Origin: Streptomyces hokutonensis
GTDB lineage: Bacteria; Actinomycetota; Actinomycetes; Streptomycetales; Streptomycetaceae
Direction: 5' to 3'
NCBI RefSeq assembly: GCF_000376565.1
Contig: NZ_BARG01000006.1
Location: 186,001 to 250,000 of the forward strand
Length of the DNA stretch: 64,000 bases
The translations under genes and the position numbers were made by a program. How positions within the stretch are numbered: the first letter of the stretch is position 1; each line of letters starts with the position of its first letter. Below the pieces are notes generated by a model that was not told the origin of the DNA, made no database searches, and saw only the letters and a list, made by a program, of their open reading frames with translations. This document shows, in pieces, positions 8,861 through 18,019 of this stretch.

Positions 8861-10045
8861 TTACGAAGCGTCCCCGAGGCCGCTCAGTACGGTCTCCGCG
8901 CGTTCTACGGCCGCCTGCCCCTGCGCGGTGACATCGAGGTCGGGGGTGATGCCCCGGCCGTCGACGGTGTGGCCGGAGGGGGTGCGGTAGTGGCCGACGG
9001 TGAGTTCGGCGACGGCGCCGTCGGGGAGCTGGCTCGGCATCTGGACCGAGCCCTTGCCGAAGGTCCTGGAGCCCACGACGACCGCGCGGCCTCGGTCCTG
9101 GAGGGCGCCGGTGAGCATCTCGGCCGCGCTCATCGTGCCGCCGTCGACGAGCGCGACCAGGGGTCTGGTGGTGTCGCCGCCGGTGGCCGCGTGCAGGACC
9201 TGCTGCTCGCCGTCGACGTCGTACGTGGCGACGAGGCCGCCGTCGAGGAAGGCGGAGGCGGTGGTGACGGCCTCGGCGACCAGGCCGCCGGAGTTGCCGC
9301 GCAGGTCGAGGATGAACCCGGAGTCGGCGGGGGCCTGGCGGACGGCGGTGCGGACGATGTCGCCGACGCCCTTGGTGAACGCGGAGATCTTGATGACGGT
9401 GACCTCGCCGGCGGGTCTGGTGACGGTCACGGAGTCGGTGGAGAGGCGGGCGCGCCGTACGGTCTCGCTCCACGCGTGCGTGCCGCGCTCCAGGCCGAGG
9501 GTGACGGTGGTGCCGGCGGCGGCGTCCTGGGCGTCGCCGCGGAGTAAGGCCACGACCTCGGTGACGGGCTGTCCGTCGACGTTCTCGCCGTCGATCGTGC
9601 GCAGCCGGTCGCCCTTGCGGACCCCGGCGATGGCGGCGGGCGACCCGGACTGCACCTTGGTCACCTCGATCCGGCCGTCGCGCTCCCGGCGGGCCCAGAG
9701 CCCGACGCCGGTGTACTGGCCGTCGAGGGCCTCCTCGAACTCCTCGTACTCCCCCTGGGAGTACACGGCGCCCCAGCGGTCCCCGCTGCGGCTGACGGCG
9801 CGTTCGGCGGCCTCCATGGGCGACTTGCCGTCGGCCTTCGCCTCGGCGGCGGCCTTCGCGACGTCCTCGTGCTTGGCGACGGGCGCCGAACGGGCCGTAC
9901 CGGACGCCGATTTACGGTCCGGCGGGACGGGTTCCTCGAACGACCCGGTCGCCGCACCGGCGACGAGCACGCTCGCGAACACCAATGTCAGGGCTGCCCC
10001 GCGGCGGATGCGGCGGGGCTGACAGAACAGGTCGCGGCCTGACAT
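8861..10045 (-). CDS. S41-family C-terminal processing protease with PDZ domain
   Basis: This is an exported or membrane-anchored serine protease of 394 residues. An N-terminal hydrophobic segment (about residues 15-34) looks like a signal anchor. It is followed by a PDZ domain (about 110-190, GVGLWARR and [14 protein letters not shown]) and the S41 catalytic domain with Ser306 (GGTMSAAEM) and Lys331 (TFGKGS), the Ser/Lys pair of tail-specific proteases. Leu167 is encoded by TTA (minus strand, 9547-9545), which makes translation dependent on the bldA tRNA in Streptomyces. A terminator separates it from ftsX; smpB follows closely, so these two may be co-transcribed. Its substrates are unknown. 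Confidence 0.92.
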   Translation of the reverse strand: MSGRDLFCQPRRIRRGAALTLVFASVLVAGAATGSFEEPVPPDRKSASGTARSAPVAKHEDVAKAAAEAKADGKSPMEAAERAVSRSGDRWGAVYSQGEYEEFEEALDGQYTGVGLWARRERDGRIEVTKVQSGSPAAIAGVRKGDRLRTIDGENVDGQPVTEVVALLRGDAQDAAAGTTVTLGLERGTHAWSETVRRARLSTDSVTVTRPAGEVTVIKISAFTKGVGDIVRTAVRQAPADSGFILDLRGNSGGLVAEAVTTASAFLDGGLVATYDVDGEQQVLHAATGGDTTRPLVALVDGGTMSAAEMLTGALQDRGRAVVVGSRTFGKGSVQMPSQLPDGAVAELTVGHYRTPSGHTVDGRGITPDLDVTAQGQAAVERAETVLSGLGDAS

Positions 10046-10069
10046 GGCGGTGAGTCTAGGACAACGGGA

Positions 10070-10101
10070 AGGGCCGCACGGGCGGTTGCCCGTACGGCCC
10101 T
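10070..10101 (-). terminator. Terminator after ftsX
   Basis: A 14-base stem (AGGGCCGCACGGGC with one mismatch in its partner) closes on a GGTT loop and is placed just after the ftsX stop. Confidence 0.75.
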
Positions 10102-10112
10102 CTTGGCATGCG

Positions 10113-11030
10113 TCACACCTTGAGGTACTTGCGCAGCGCGAAAAACGCTGCCAGCGCGGGCATCAGGAGGCTCGTCGCGAGGATGAGCGGGAGCTTGGTG
10201 AGGACGGCGTCCCAGCCGATGAAGTTGATCAGATTGAGTTTGTGGGACAGGTCCAGGCCGTGGTCGATGATGAAGTACCGGCCGATCACCAGGAATCCGC
10301 AGGCGACCGTGCCGCCGATGAGGCCGGCGACGGCGGCCTCCATGATGAACGGGGCCTGGATGTAGAAGCCGGACGCGCCGACCAGCCGCATGATGCCGGT
10401 CTCACGGCGACGGCTGAACGCCGAGACGCGCACCGTGTTGACGATCAGCATCAGGGCGACGACGAGCATGAGGGCCATGACCGCGCGGGCGGCCCAGTTC
10501 ATGCCGTTCAGCAGGCCGAAGAGGTTGTCCAGGATGCCCTTCTGGTCCTGCACCGACTGGACGCCGTCACGGCCGTCGAAGGCGGTCGCGATGACCTGGT
10601 ACTTCTGCGGGTCCTTCAGCTTGATGCGGTACGACTCCTGCATCTGGTCCGGGGTGAGCGAACTGGCCAGCGGGGAGTCGCCGAACTGCTGCTTGTAGTG
10701 CTTGTACGCCTCGTCCTGCGACTCGTACGTGACCTTCTGGACGACCGACATCTTGTCGAGGTCGGACTTGATCTGCGCCTTCTGGTCGTCGGTCACCGCG
10801 CCCTTGGCACAGTTGGGGTCGGACTCGGCGTCGCTCTTGTTGCAGAGGAAGATCGAGACGTTGACCTTGTCGTACCAGTAGCCCTTCATGGTGGTGACCT
10901 GGTCGCTCATCAGGAGCGAGCCGCCGAAGAGGGCCAGGGACAGGGCTACGGAGACGACGACCGCGAAGGTCATCGTCAGGTTGCGGCGGAGACCGACACC
11001 GATCTCGGACAGTACGAACTGGGCGCGCAT
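10113..11030 (-). CDS. ftsX: Cell-division ABC permease FtsX
   Basis: FtsX is the membrane partner of the ATPase FtsE and passes a signal across the membrane to cell-wall hydrolases. The 305-residue protein has one membrane segment near the N-terminus (about 22-45), a large extracellular domain (about 50-185) and three C-terminal segments, the standard FtsX topology. The extracellular domain holds two Cys residues (LCNKSD and PNCAKG), which could form a disulfide. It lies 55 bases after ftsE on the same strand and is followed by a terminator. Confidence 0.96.
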   Translation of the reverse strand: MRAQFVLSEIGVGLRRNLTMTFAVVVSVALSLALFGGSLLMSDQVTTMKGYWYDKVNVSIFLCNKSDAESDPNCAKGAVTDDQKAQIKSDLDKMSVVQKVTYESQDEAYKHYKQQFGDSPLASSLTPDQMQESYRIKLKDPQKYQVIATAFDGRDGVQSVQDQKGILDNLFGLLNGMNWAARAVMALMLVVALMLIVNTVRVSAFSRRRETGIMRLVGASGFYIQAPFIMEAAVAGLIGGTVACGFLVIGRYFIIDHGLDLSHKLNLINFIGWDAVLTKLPLILATSLLMPALAAFFALRKYLKV

Positions 11031-11085
11031 GGCGGCTTCTTCAGGCCTTTCCGTGGACGGACATCAGACGGCGGTCGAACGGCGG

Positions 11086-11775
11086 TCAGTGCTGGTAGCC
11101 GTAGACGCCACGCGCCTGGTCACGGACGAGGCGGCCGCCCTCCAGCTCGATGACGCGCTTGCGCATCTGGTCCACGATGTTCTGGTCGTGCGTCGCCATC
11201 ACCACGGTGGTGCCCGTCCGGTTGATCCGGTCGAGCAGCTTCATGATGCCGACGGAGGTCTGCGGGTCGAGGTTGCCGGTGGGTTCGTCCGCGATGAGGA
11301 GCTTGGGCCGGTTCACGAAGGCTCTCGCGATGGCCACGCGCTGCTGCTCACCACCGGAGAGTTCACCGGGCCGCCGGTCTTCCTTGCCTCCCAGCCCGAC
11401 GAGGTCGAGCACCTGGGGCACGGACTTGCGGATCTCGCCCTTGGACTTGCCGATGACCTCCTGTGCGAAGGCCACGTTCTCGGCGACCGTCTTGTTGGGC
11501 AGCAGGCGGAAGTCCTGGAAGACGGTCCCCAGCTGGCGGCGCATCTGCGGCACCTTCCAGTTGGAGATGCGGGCGAGGTCCTTGCCCAGCACGTGCACCT
11601 GGCCCTGGCTGCACCGCTCCTCGCGGAGGACCAGCCTCAGGAAGGTGGACTTTCCGGAGCCGGAGGACCCCACGAGGAACACGAACTCGCCCTTCTCCAC
11701 TTCCAGGGAGACGTCCCTGAGAGCGGGGCGGGTCTGCTTGGGGTAGACCTTGGAGACACTGTCGAATCGGATCAC
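11086..11775 (-). CDS. ftsE: Cell-division ATP-binding protein FtsE
   Basis: This is the 229-residue ATPase of the FtsEX complex. It shows Walker A (GSSGSGKST), Q-loop (VFQDFR), ABC signature (LSGGEQQR), Walker B (LLIADEPT) and H-loop (ATHD). The GTG at 11775 is preferred because it gives the normal FtsE length and the [12 protein letters not shown]-terminus; the frame stays open to 11904 but the extra part does not resemble FtsE. It forms an operon with ftsX. Confidence 0.96.
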   Translation of the reverse strand: MIRFDSVSKVYPKQTRPALRDVSLEVEKGEFVFLVGSSGSGKSTFLRLVLREERCSQGQVHVLGKDLARISNWKVPQMRRQLGTVFQDFRLLPNKTVAENVAFAQEVIGKSKGEIRKSVPQVLDLVGLGGKEDRRPGELSGGEQQRVAIARAFVNRPKLLIADEPTGNLDPQTSVGIMKLLDRINRTGTTVVMATHDQNIVDQMRKRVIELEGGRLVRDQARGVYGYQH

Positions 11776-12026
11776 GGGAGCACCACGGGTAGCCGGGGGT
11801 AGGTGAGCGTGACCATACGCGACCTGGGTGTGCCCGCGCAGTCGCCCTCCAGGGTTGTGCGAGGCTTGCACGTTTTGTCGCGGATCTGAAGGGCTGGAAC
11901 GCACAAGGTCGGGGCAGGATAAGGCGAGCCGCGCCGAATCCCGCGGAACCTGGCACAGTGGAGGGGGAACGTTCTAGTTTCCCGAGGCGTTGTGTCTGTG
12001 GAAGCCGGTGCAAGGAGGGCGAGCGC

Positions 12027-12218
12027 ATGACGTACGACCGGTTGGTGTGCGCGAACTGCGCGGCGCCCGTGAACGAGGGCCGCTGTCCCGTCTGCCGCGC
12101 GAACCGCGCGCGGCTGCAGCAGGAGAACCCGTGGGGCAATCTCAACCCCATGGCGTTGATCGCCCTGCTCGCGGTGCTGATCGCGGCGCTGGCGCTGGTG
12201 GCGCACCAGACCGCGTAG
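12027..12218 (+). CDS. Small zinc-ribbon membrane protein
   Basis: This is a 63-residue protein of unknown function. The N-terminal half has two CxxC knuckles (CANC and CPVC, 11 residues apart), a plausible zinc ribbon. The C-terminal half is a single membrane helix (about residues 40-59) ending HQTA. The ATG at 12027 is chosen because AAGGAGGG lies at 12012-12019 at ideal spacing; the frame extends upstream to 11958 without a better start. It is transcribed away from ftsE and ends in a shared terminator. Similar short proteins exist across Streptomyces as far as I recall, but I cannot name a family. Confidence 0.75.
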   Translation: MTYDRLVCANCAAPVNEGRCPVCRANRARLQQENPWGNLNPMALIALLAVLIAALALVAHQTA

Positions 12219-12240
12219 GCGGCCTGGACGAGGACACAGG

Positions 12241-12273
12241 GAAGGGCCCGGAGCGACAAGCTCCGGGCCCTTC
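12241..12273. terminator. Bidirectional terminator
   Basis: A perfect 14-base inverted repeat (GAAGGGCCCGGAGC) with a 5-base loop lies between the convergent ends of the zinc-ribbon gene and the LAETG surface-protein gene. Confidence 0.88.
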
Positions 12274-12314
12274 GTCGTACGACGTGCGTACGGTCCGTAC
12301 AGGGACGGCTACCG

Positions 12315-12923
12315 TCAGGCGACCGTGCCGTTGCGACCGTTCCCGAGGCGCGGGAGGACGCGGAAGGCGATGCCGCCGGCGATCATCGTCGCGGCGCCGA
12401 TCAGCAGGAACGCGGTCTGGCCGGCACCGGTCTCGGCCAGCTCGTCACCGCTGCCCTGGGCCGTGGTGTCGGAACCGGTGTCCGTGAGGGCGGAGGTACC
12501 GGCTTCCTGGGCGGAGGAACCGCCGTCGGGGTCGGCGTTGTTGCCGCCGGTGGAGCCGGAGCCGCTGGTGCTGCCGTCCGACGGGCTGTCGGTCGTGGGC
12601 TCGTCCGTCGGCTCGGTGGGGTTGTCCGTGGGCTCGGTCGGCTCGTCGGTGGGAGGAGTCGAGACGGGCGTGGACGGCGGGGTGGCCGGCGGCGTGCTGT
12701 CCGGGGCGGTCGGGACGCCCGTGTCGGTCGGAGTCGCGGGCGGAGTCGAGGCCGGGTCGGTCGTCGGGTCGTCGAGGTTGACGTCCGCGCTGACCCCGTT
12801 GCCGTCCACGGTCACGCCCAGGTCGAGCGCCGATGCGGCACCCGCGGCGGTCAGCGAGGCGCCGGCGGCGATGATCGCGCCCGCCGCTATGCGCGCGACA
12901 CGGATCCGCGTCTTCTTCGTCAT
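12315..12923 (-). CDS. Cell-wall-anchored surface protein with LAETG sorting signal
   Basis: This 202-residue exported protein has a Sec signal peptide (about 1-32, ending SALA), a short N-terminal region, and a long Thr/Pro/Ser/Asp-rich stalk with PTEPTDN/PTEPTDE repeats (about 52-125). It ends in a sortase signal: LAETG (about residue 168), a hydrophobic helix and a positively charged tail. LAxTG is the motif favoured by Streptomyces class E sortases. No sortase gene is nearby, so anchoring would depend on an enzyme encoded elsewhere. The stalk probably spans the peptidoglycan. The small N-terminal part gives no clue to a binding function. Confidence 0.85.
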   Translation of the reverse strand: MTKKTRIRVARIAAGAIIAAGASLTAAGAASALDLGVTVDGNGVSADVNLDDPTTDPASTPPATPTDTGVPTAPDSTPPATPPSTPVSTPPTDEPTEPTDNPTEPTDEPTTDSPSDGSTSGSGSTGGNNADPDGGSSAQEAGTSALTDTGSDTTAQGSGDELAETGAGQTAFLLIGAATMIAGGIAFRVLPRLGNGRNGTVA

Positions 12924-13189
12924 TAGGTTGCTACCCCCATGTAGCTCGTCGTCAGTGGTGCGTCGGTGTCCGGGGCCGTGATCGACAGGGGTAGCGGCTG
13001 GCGAAAGCTCGACTCCCCCGGTTCACATGCGCCCCAGAGACACGCATGCCACGCTTCACCCTTCCCATTTTTCACAGCAACGTCAAGGCCGTTGCGAGCG
13101 CAATGTCCAACTACGGGTTCTTTGCTGGGGGATGGAACCTGTGAGTGTGATGTAAAACCCAGACATCGGGGAGCACGACGGGAAAGCAA
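12924..13189. other. Intergenic region upstream of the LAETG gene
   Basis: This stretch lies between the LAETG gene start and the prfB terminator. It must contain the promoter of the LAETG gene; TTGACG on the minus strand near 13083 is a possible -35 box, but no convincing -10 follows at normal spacing. No coding region is supported. Confidence 0.4.
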
Positions 13190-13224
13190 AAGGCAACTGC
13201 CGCCCGGTGGACGGCAGTTGCCTT
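13190..13224 (-). terminator. Terminator after prfB
   Basis: A perfect 13-base stem (AAGGCAACTGCCG) with a 9-base loop lies just past the prfB stop codon. Confidence 0.85.
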
Positions 13225-13234
13225 GTCGACAAAC

Positions 13235-14341
13235 TTACTTCTCCTGCTGCTTGCGCCAGCGAATTCCGGCCTCGAGGAAGCCGTCGATCTCGCCGTTGAA
13301 CACAGCCTCGGGGTTGCCCACTTCGTACTCCGTACGCAGGTCCTTGACCATCTGGTACGGGTGCAGGACGTAAGAACGCATCTGGTTGCCCCAGGAGTTG
13401 CCGCCGTCGCCCTTGAGGGCGTCCATCCGGGCCTGCTCCTCCTGGCGGCGCCGCTCCAGCAGCTTGGCCTGGAGCACGTTCATCGCGCTGGCCTTGTTCT
13501 GGATCTGCGAGCGCTCGTTCTGGCAGGAGACGACGATGCCGGTGGGCAGGTGGGTGAGGCGGACCGCGGAGTCGGTGGTGTTGACGCCCTGCCCACCGGG
13601 CCCGGAGGACCGGTAGACATCCACCCGCAACTCGGACTCGTCGATCTCGATGTGATCGGTCTGCTCGACGACCGGCAGGATCTCGACACCCGCGAAGGAG
13701 GTCTGACGGCGCCCCTGGTTGTCGAAGGGCGAGATCCGGACCAGCCGGTGGGTGCCCTGCTCGACGGAGAGCGTGCCGTAGGCGTACGGGACGTGCACGG
13801 CGAAGGTCGTCGACTTGATGCCGGCCTCTTCGGCGTACGACGTCTCGTAGAGCTCCGTCTTGTAGCCGTGGCGCTCGGCCCAGCGCAGGTACATGCGCTG
13901 GAGCTTCTCGGCGAAGTCGGAGGCGTCGACGCCGCCGGCCTCGGCGCGGATGGTGACGACGGCCTCGCGGGAGTCGTACTCGCCGGAAAGAAGAGTACGG
14001 ACCTCCATCTCGTCCAGCGCCTTCTTGACGGCGGACAGCTCGTTCTCCGCCTCGGCGAGGGTGTCCGGGTCGTCCTCCTCCTCGGCCATCTCGAAGAGGA
14101 CCGAGAGGTCGTCGATCCGGCCGCGCAGGGCCTCGGTCTTGCGGATCTCGGCCTGGAGGTGACTCAGCTTGCTGGTGACCTTCTGCGCCGCCTCCGGGTC
14201 GTCCCACAGGGAGGGCGCTGCCGCCTGCTCCTCGAGGACGACGACATCTGCCCTCAGCTTGTCCAGGTCCAGGACGGCCTCGATCGACTCCATGGTCGAG
14301 GAGAGGGACTTGAGCTCTTCGGAAACATCGACGACTGCCAC
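13235..14341 (-). CDS. prfB: Peptide chain release factor 2
   Basis: RF2 recognises UGA and UAA stop codons and triggers peptide release. The protein is 368 residues from the GTG at 14341, the usual length. It carries the SPF codon-recognition motif ([10 protein letters not shown]) and the GGQ catalytic motif ([10 protein letters not shown]). The whole protein is in one frame, so the programmed +1 frameshift that autoregulates prfB in E. coli is absent here. The frame is open further upstream through the repeat region, but that part is repetitive and not RF2-like. Upstream lie two arrays of tandem repeats, so its promoter must lie in or beyond unusual DNA. Confidence 0.96.
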   Translation of the reverse strand: MAVVDVSEELKSLSSTMESIEAVLDLDKLRADVVVLEEQAAAPSLWDDPEAAQKVTSKLSHLQAEIRKTEALRGRIDDLSVLFEMAEEEDDPDTLAEAENELSAVKKALDEMEVRTLLSGEYDSREAVVTIRAEAGGVDASDFAEKLQRMYLRWAERHGYKTELYETSYAEEAGIKSTTFAVHVPYAYGTLSVEQGTHRLVRISPFDNQGRRQTSFAGVEILPVVEQTDHIEIDESELRVDVYRSSGPGGQGVNTTDSAVRLTHLPTGIVVSCQNERSQIQNKASAMNVLQAKLLERRRQEEQARMDALKGDGGNSWGNQMRSYVLHPYQMVKDLRTEYEVGNPEAVFNGEIDGFLEAGIRWRKQQEK

Positions 14342-14388
14342 GCCTCCAGCGTAACGGCTCCACCAAGCGGGCTGCGCCGAGCCTGCGG

Positions 14389-14488
14389 CACCTGAAGGCC
14401 ACCGGGGACTCCGACTCACCGCCACCTGAAGGCCACCGGGACCCCGACTCACCGCCACCTGAAGATCACCGGACCTCTGACTCACCGC
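14389..14488. repeat. Three tandem 33-34-base repeats upstream of prfB
   Basis: Units start at 14389, 14423 and 14456, each beginning CACCTGAAG and ending CCGACTCACCGC or a close variant. A fourth, partial unit starts at 14489. They lie 48 bases upstream of the prfB start codon and do not appear to be coding. Confidence 0.9.
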
Positions 14489-14505
14489 CACCTGCCGCGG
14501 GCGTA

Positions 14506-14902
14506 CCTGGGGGCTCCGCCCCCAGACCCCCGACCTATGCCCACCCACCACCCGACTCGGTCCCTCAAGAACTGAACCACTACAAGCCCGTCCGACTCGG
14601 TCGGTCGAGAGGTGACCCACCTCAAGCCCGTCCGACTCGGTCGATCGAGAGGGGCGCCGCCCCAGCCTGTCCGACTCGGTCTCTCAAGCACCGGTCCGCA
14701 TCACTCAGCCCATCCGACTCGGTCGGCCGAGGAGGTGCACCACCCCAGCCCGTCCGACTCGGTCTCCCAAGCACCCATCCCCCATCACTCAGCCCATCCG
14801 GCCCGGTCTCTGAAATCACGGTCCGCGTCACTCAGCCCGTCCGGCGTTTGAGGACGAGGCCGTTCAGGCCGAAGCGGGGGTCTGGGGGCGGCAGCCCCCA
14901 GG
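14506..14902. repeat. Degenerate ~40-base tandem array flanked by inverted repeats
   Basis: About eight units of 37-44 bases (14549 to about 14852) each begin with a form of GCCCGTCCGACTCGGTC. The array is bounded by an inverted repeat: 14506-14532 on the left (core GGGGGCTCCGCCCCCAG) and 14875-14902 on the right (complementary, with one extra base). The right end (GTTTGAGGACGAGGC plus the G/C palindrome) resembles a short intergenic repeat that I recall from many Streptomyces genomes. The spread of stop-free frames through it reflects composition and not genes. Confidence 0.8.
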
Positions 14903-14937
14903 GACGGGACGGGTAGGGGCGGCGGGGGCGAAGAGCC

Positions 14938-16179
14938 TTATGGCGAAGCCGGTGCCGAGTTCTTCGTGTCCGGGGACGTCGCCCCCGAGTCGTCCCCGGA
15001 CGTCGCCGCCCACGTACCGACCCCCACCGCCGCGACCAGCACCACCGCCGCCGCCCCGAGGGTCAGCCGCCGACGCCGGGTCGCCGCCCGGTGCCGGGCC
15101 GAGCCGGGCCGCGGAGCACCCGCCGCACGCGGGGCGCGAGCCGTACCGCGCGCCCCGCCGGCGAGTTCGTCCGGCGCGGGCACCCGCATCGAGGTGTGCG
15201 TGTCCCGGTTGGAGTCCGCGGGCTTCGCGCCGGGCACCAGCGGCACGGCCCCCCGCCGCACCCGCTCACCGCGCGCCGGCGCCGCCACCGGCGCCTCCTC
15301 CGGCTCCTGGTCCTCCTGCTCGGTGTCCGGCTCGTCGACGTCCAGCGGAGGCATCCCGGCCAGCAGCGGCAGCTGTTCCCGCAGCCGGGCCGCGAGCTCG
15401 GAGGCCCGCAACCGGGACGCCGGCGCCTTCGCCAGGCACTGGACGAGCAGCGCCCACAGCTCCTCGGGAATCCCGGGCAGCGGTACGACGGTCTCGGTGA
15501 CGTGCCGTCGTAGCACCGCACCGGGGTGGCCGCCCCCGAACGGCGTGAATCCGGCGAGGAGTTCGTACAGCACGGTCGCCAGGGCGTAGATGTCGACGGC
15601 CGCGCGCGGGGGCAGGCCCTCGACGATCTCGGGAGCGAGGTAGTCGGGCGTGCCGATGATCTTCGTGGCGCGGGTGCGCCGCGGGGAGTCGATGAGCTTG
15701 GCGACCCCGAAGTCCGTCAGCAGGGCCGGGTGCGCGCCGCCGGGTCCGAGCGGGCCCTGCATGTCGAGGAGCACGTTCTCGGGCTTGACGTCCCGGTGCA
15801 CGACGCCTGCCGCGTGGGCCGCCGCGAGCCCGTCCGCGATGTCGGCGACGATCGCGACCGCGGCTTCGGGGGCGAGGCGCCGTTCCCGGTCCAGGCGGGT
15901 GCGCAGATCCGTCCCCCTGACCAGGTCCATGACGAGGGCGAGGTCGTTGCCGTCGACGACCAGGTCCCGTACGGACACGATGTTCGGGTGCTCCAGGCCG
16001 AGCAGGGCGGTGCGCTCCTGCACGAAGCGGCCGACGAGCTCCTGGTCGGACGCGAGGTCCTCGCGCAGCAGCTTGACGGCGACGGGCCCCTCGGGACCCT
16101 CGCCCAGCCACACCGTGCCGGCGCTGCCCCGCCCCAGGATCTGGTTGGCGGTGTACCGGCTGCCGATCTTCCGTGCCAA
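14938..16179 (-). CDS. pkaB: Membrane Ser/Thr protein kinase PkaB-like
   Basis: This is a eukaryotic-type Ser/Thr kinase of 413 residues. The kinase domain (about 8-270) has the Gly loop (GRGSAGTV), Lys36 (VAVK), catalytic Asp130 (HRDVKPEN) and Asp156 (DFG). A charged and proline-rich linker leads to one membrane helix (about 372-390) and a ~20-residue external tail, so there is no sensor domain of note. The start is a TTG at 16179, supported by GGAG a few bases upstream and by the fit of the MARKIGSRYT N-terminus. The position next to pkaA matches the pkaA/pkaB pair of S. coelicolor, from which the name is taken. Confidence 0.9.
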   Translation of the reverse strand: MARKIGSRYTANQILGRGSAGTVWLGEGPEGPVAVKLLREDLASDQELVGRFVQERTALLGLEHPNIVSVRDLVVDGNDLALVMDLVRGTDLRTRLDRERRLAPEAAVAIVADIADGLAAAHAAGVVHRDVKPENVLLDMQGPLGPGGAHPALLTDFGVAKLIDSPRRTRATKIIGTPDYLAPEIVEGLPPRAAVDIYALATVLYELLAGFTPFGGGHPGAVLRRHVTETVVPLPGIPEELWALLVQCLAKAPASRLRASELAARLREQLPLLAGMPPLDVDEPDTEQEDQEPEEAPVAAPARGERVRRGAVPLVPGAKPADSNRDTHTSMRVPAPDELAGGARGTARAPRAAGAPRPGSARHRAATRRRRLTLGAAAVVLVAAVGVGTWAATSGDDSGATSPDTKNSAPASP

Positions 16180-16321
16180 GACTGCTCCTACCGACGCGTG
16201 TGTCGCTAAAACTACGCGTCAGATGAGCCAACCTTCACCGCCAGGGCGGAAATCACCCACTGGGTGTCGACAAATCACCAACACAACGCCGGACTTGGGG
16301 CTTTGGGACGTTGATCGAGGG

Positions 16322-18019
16322 TCAGTTGTTCCCGGCGGAACTCAGATCCTTGACCCAGCCGCTCACCTGTCCGACGACGTGGCTGATCTCCCGCCAGTAG
16401 CTCCTGCCGGTGCCGATCCAGTCCTGCAGCGGGGTCAGCTCCCAGACGAGCCAGCCCGCGACGAACAGCAGGATGATCGTGAACAGACAGCCCTTCAGGC
16501 AGCCAAGACCGGGGATCTTCATCGGGTTGGAGCTGCGCTGCCGCGCCTGGCGGGGCTCGCGCGCCGGTTCCTGAGGCCGCTGCTGGGGTTGCTGCGGCTG
16601 CCTCGGCGGGGCGTACTGCTGCGGCTGTTGCTGCTGCGGATAGCCGTAGCCCTGCTGGGGCTGCTGGCGTTGCGAGGGCCGCTGCTGCGGGCGCTGCTGG
16701 GCGGCCTGGCGGGGCTGCTGCGGCTGCTGCTGGGGGCGGGAGACCTGGCGCTGGGGGCGGCGGCGCAGCGGGTCCTCGCCGGGGTCCAGGTAGGGCTGGA
16801 ACTGGGTCTGTTCGTTGCGGTCGCGGGCGGCGCGCAGCTGGTTCTGCCAGGGGTGCGGCTGCTCGGGGCCGCCGGGCTGCCCCTGCTGGCCCTGCCCGCC
16901 CTGCTGGCCGTACGGGTTCTGCGGCATGACCGTGGTCGGGTCGGCCGCGCCCCGGCTCGGCAGCACGGTGGTCGGGTCGGCGGCGCCCGGCGGGGCGCCG
17001 GTGTGCGGGAGGACGCTGGTGGCCGCGTTCGGGTCGAAGCCGCCGGCGCCGTGCGAGAGGACCTGCGTCGGGTCGGCGGCGCCGGGTACGCCCGGTACGG
17101 CGGCGGGCGCGGGGTCGGGGGCGAGCAGCCTGCCGACGTTCTCGGCGGCGGCGATCTGCGCGGAGTTGGCGTGTACGCCGATGCCCTCGGCGACGGTGCG
17201 CAGGCCGCGGGCGAGGTTCTCGGCGCTGGGCCGTTCGTCCGGGTTCTTGCGCAGGCAGCGCTCGATGACCGTCCACAGCGGGTCGGGGACGGTCGAGGGG
17301 CGGCGCGGTTCGGCGCTGAGATGCTGGTGCAGGACTTCGAGGGCGGAGCCGCCGGAGAACGGCGGGTGGCCGGTGACCAGCTCGTACATCAGGATGCCTG
17401 CGCCGTAGATGTCCACGGCGGAGGTCTGCGGGCGGCCCTCGGCGGACTCGGGCGCGATGTACGCGGGCGTGCCGACGAACTCCTGCGTGCGGGTCAGCCC
17501 CGGGGAGTCGGCGAGGCGGGCGATGCCGAAGTCGGTGAGCAGCGGGTACATCTGGCCGCCGCCCTGCTTGAGCAGGACGTTGGCCGGCTTCAGGTCGCGG
17601 TGGACGACGCCGTCGGCGTGGCTGGCGGCCAGCGCGTCGGCGATCTGCGCGGTGAGCAGGGCGGCGCCGACGGGGCTGAAGGGGCCGTTCTCGCGCAGGT
17701 AGTGGTGCAGGTCGGGGCCCTCGACGAGATCCATGACGAGTGCCAGGAGATCGCCCTCGACGACCAGGTCGCGGACCCGGACGATGTTCGGGTGGGTCAG
17801 GCGCAGCAGCACCGACCGCTCGCGCAGGAACCGCATCACGATGTCGGGATCGCTCGCGAGTTCTTCCTTGAGGACCTTGATGGCGACGGTCTCACCGGGC
17901 TGACCCTGGACAGCCGCCTCGGCGCCCGCGGTCTCACGCTGGCGGGCCCGCCAGACGGTGCCCGTGGCGCCGCGTCCGAGCGGCTCCTCCAGGAGGTACT
18001 TGCTGCCTACCGGCCGCAC
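16322..18019 (-). CDS. pkaA: Membrane Ser/Thr protein kinase PkaA-like
   Basis: This is a 565-residue Ser/Thr kinase starting at a GTG (18019). The kinase domain (about 8-275) has GRGATGTV, Lys48, Asp142 (HRDLKPAN) and Asp163 (DFG). The linker (about 300-500) first carries four T-x-V-[L/M] motifs at Thr318, Thr334, Thr350 and Thr362, three of them in an ADPT context. It then becomes very Gln/Pro/Arg-rich. A single membrane helix lies at about 505-525, followed by ~40 residues. It shares a divergent control region with the FHA/FtsK-like gene. The Thr motifs are plausible autophosphorylation sites; this is inference. Confidence 0.92.
   Translation of the reverse strand: MRPVGSKYLLEEPLGRGATGTVWRARQRETAGAEAAVQGQPGETVAIKVLKEELASDPDIVMRFLRERSVLLRLTHPNIVRVRDLVVEGDLLALVMDLVEGPDLHHYLRENGPFSPVGAALLTAQIADALAASHADGVVHRDLKPANVLLKQGGGQMYPLLTDFGIARLADSPGLTRTQEFVGTPAYIAPESAEGRPQTSAVDIYGAGILMYELVTGHPPFSGGSALEVLHQHLSAEPRRPSTVPDPLWTVIERCLRKNPDERPSAENLARGLRTVAEGIGVHANSAQIAAAENVGRLLAPDPAPAAVPGVPGAADPTQVLSHGAGGFDPNAATSVLPHTGAPPGAADPTTVLPSRGAADPTTVMPQNPYGQQGGQGQQGQPGGPEQPHPWQNQLRAARDRNEQTQFQPYLDPGEDPLRRRPQRQVSRPQQQPQQPRQAAQQRPQQRPSQRQQPQQGYGYPQQQQPQQYAPPRQPQQPQQRPQEPAREPRQARQRSSNPMKIPGLGCLKGCLFTIILLFVAGWLVWELTPLQDWIGTGRSYWREISHVVGQVSGWVKDLSSAGNN

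Noticed and set aside
12966..13373. 135-residue open frame on + across the prfB 3' end
   Set aside because: It is antisense to prfB and lacks protein-like composition; it is a by-product of high GC content.
13235..14341. Programmed frameshift in prfB
   Set aside because: One continuous frame encodes the whole protein and no early in-frame TGA with a slippery site is found.
14389..14902. Repeats upstream of prfB considered as a CRISPR array
   Set aside because: Units are contiguous and degenerate with no unique spacers of constant length, and no cas genes are present.
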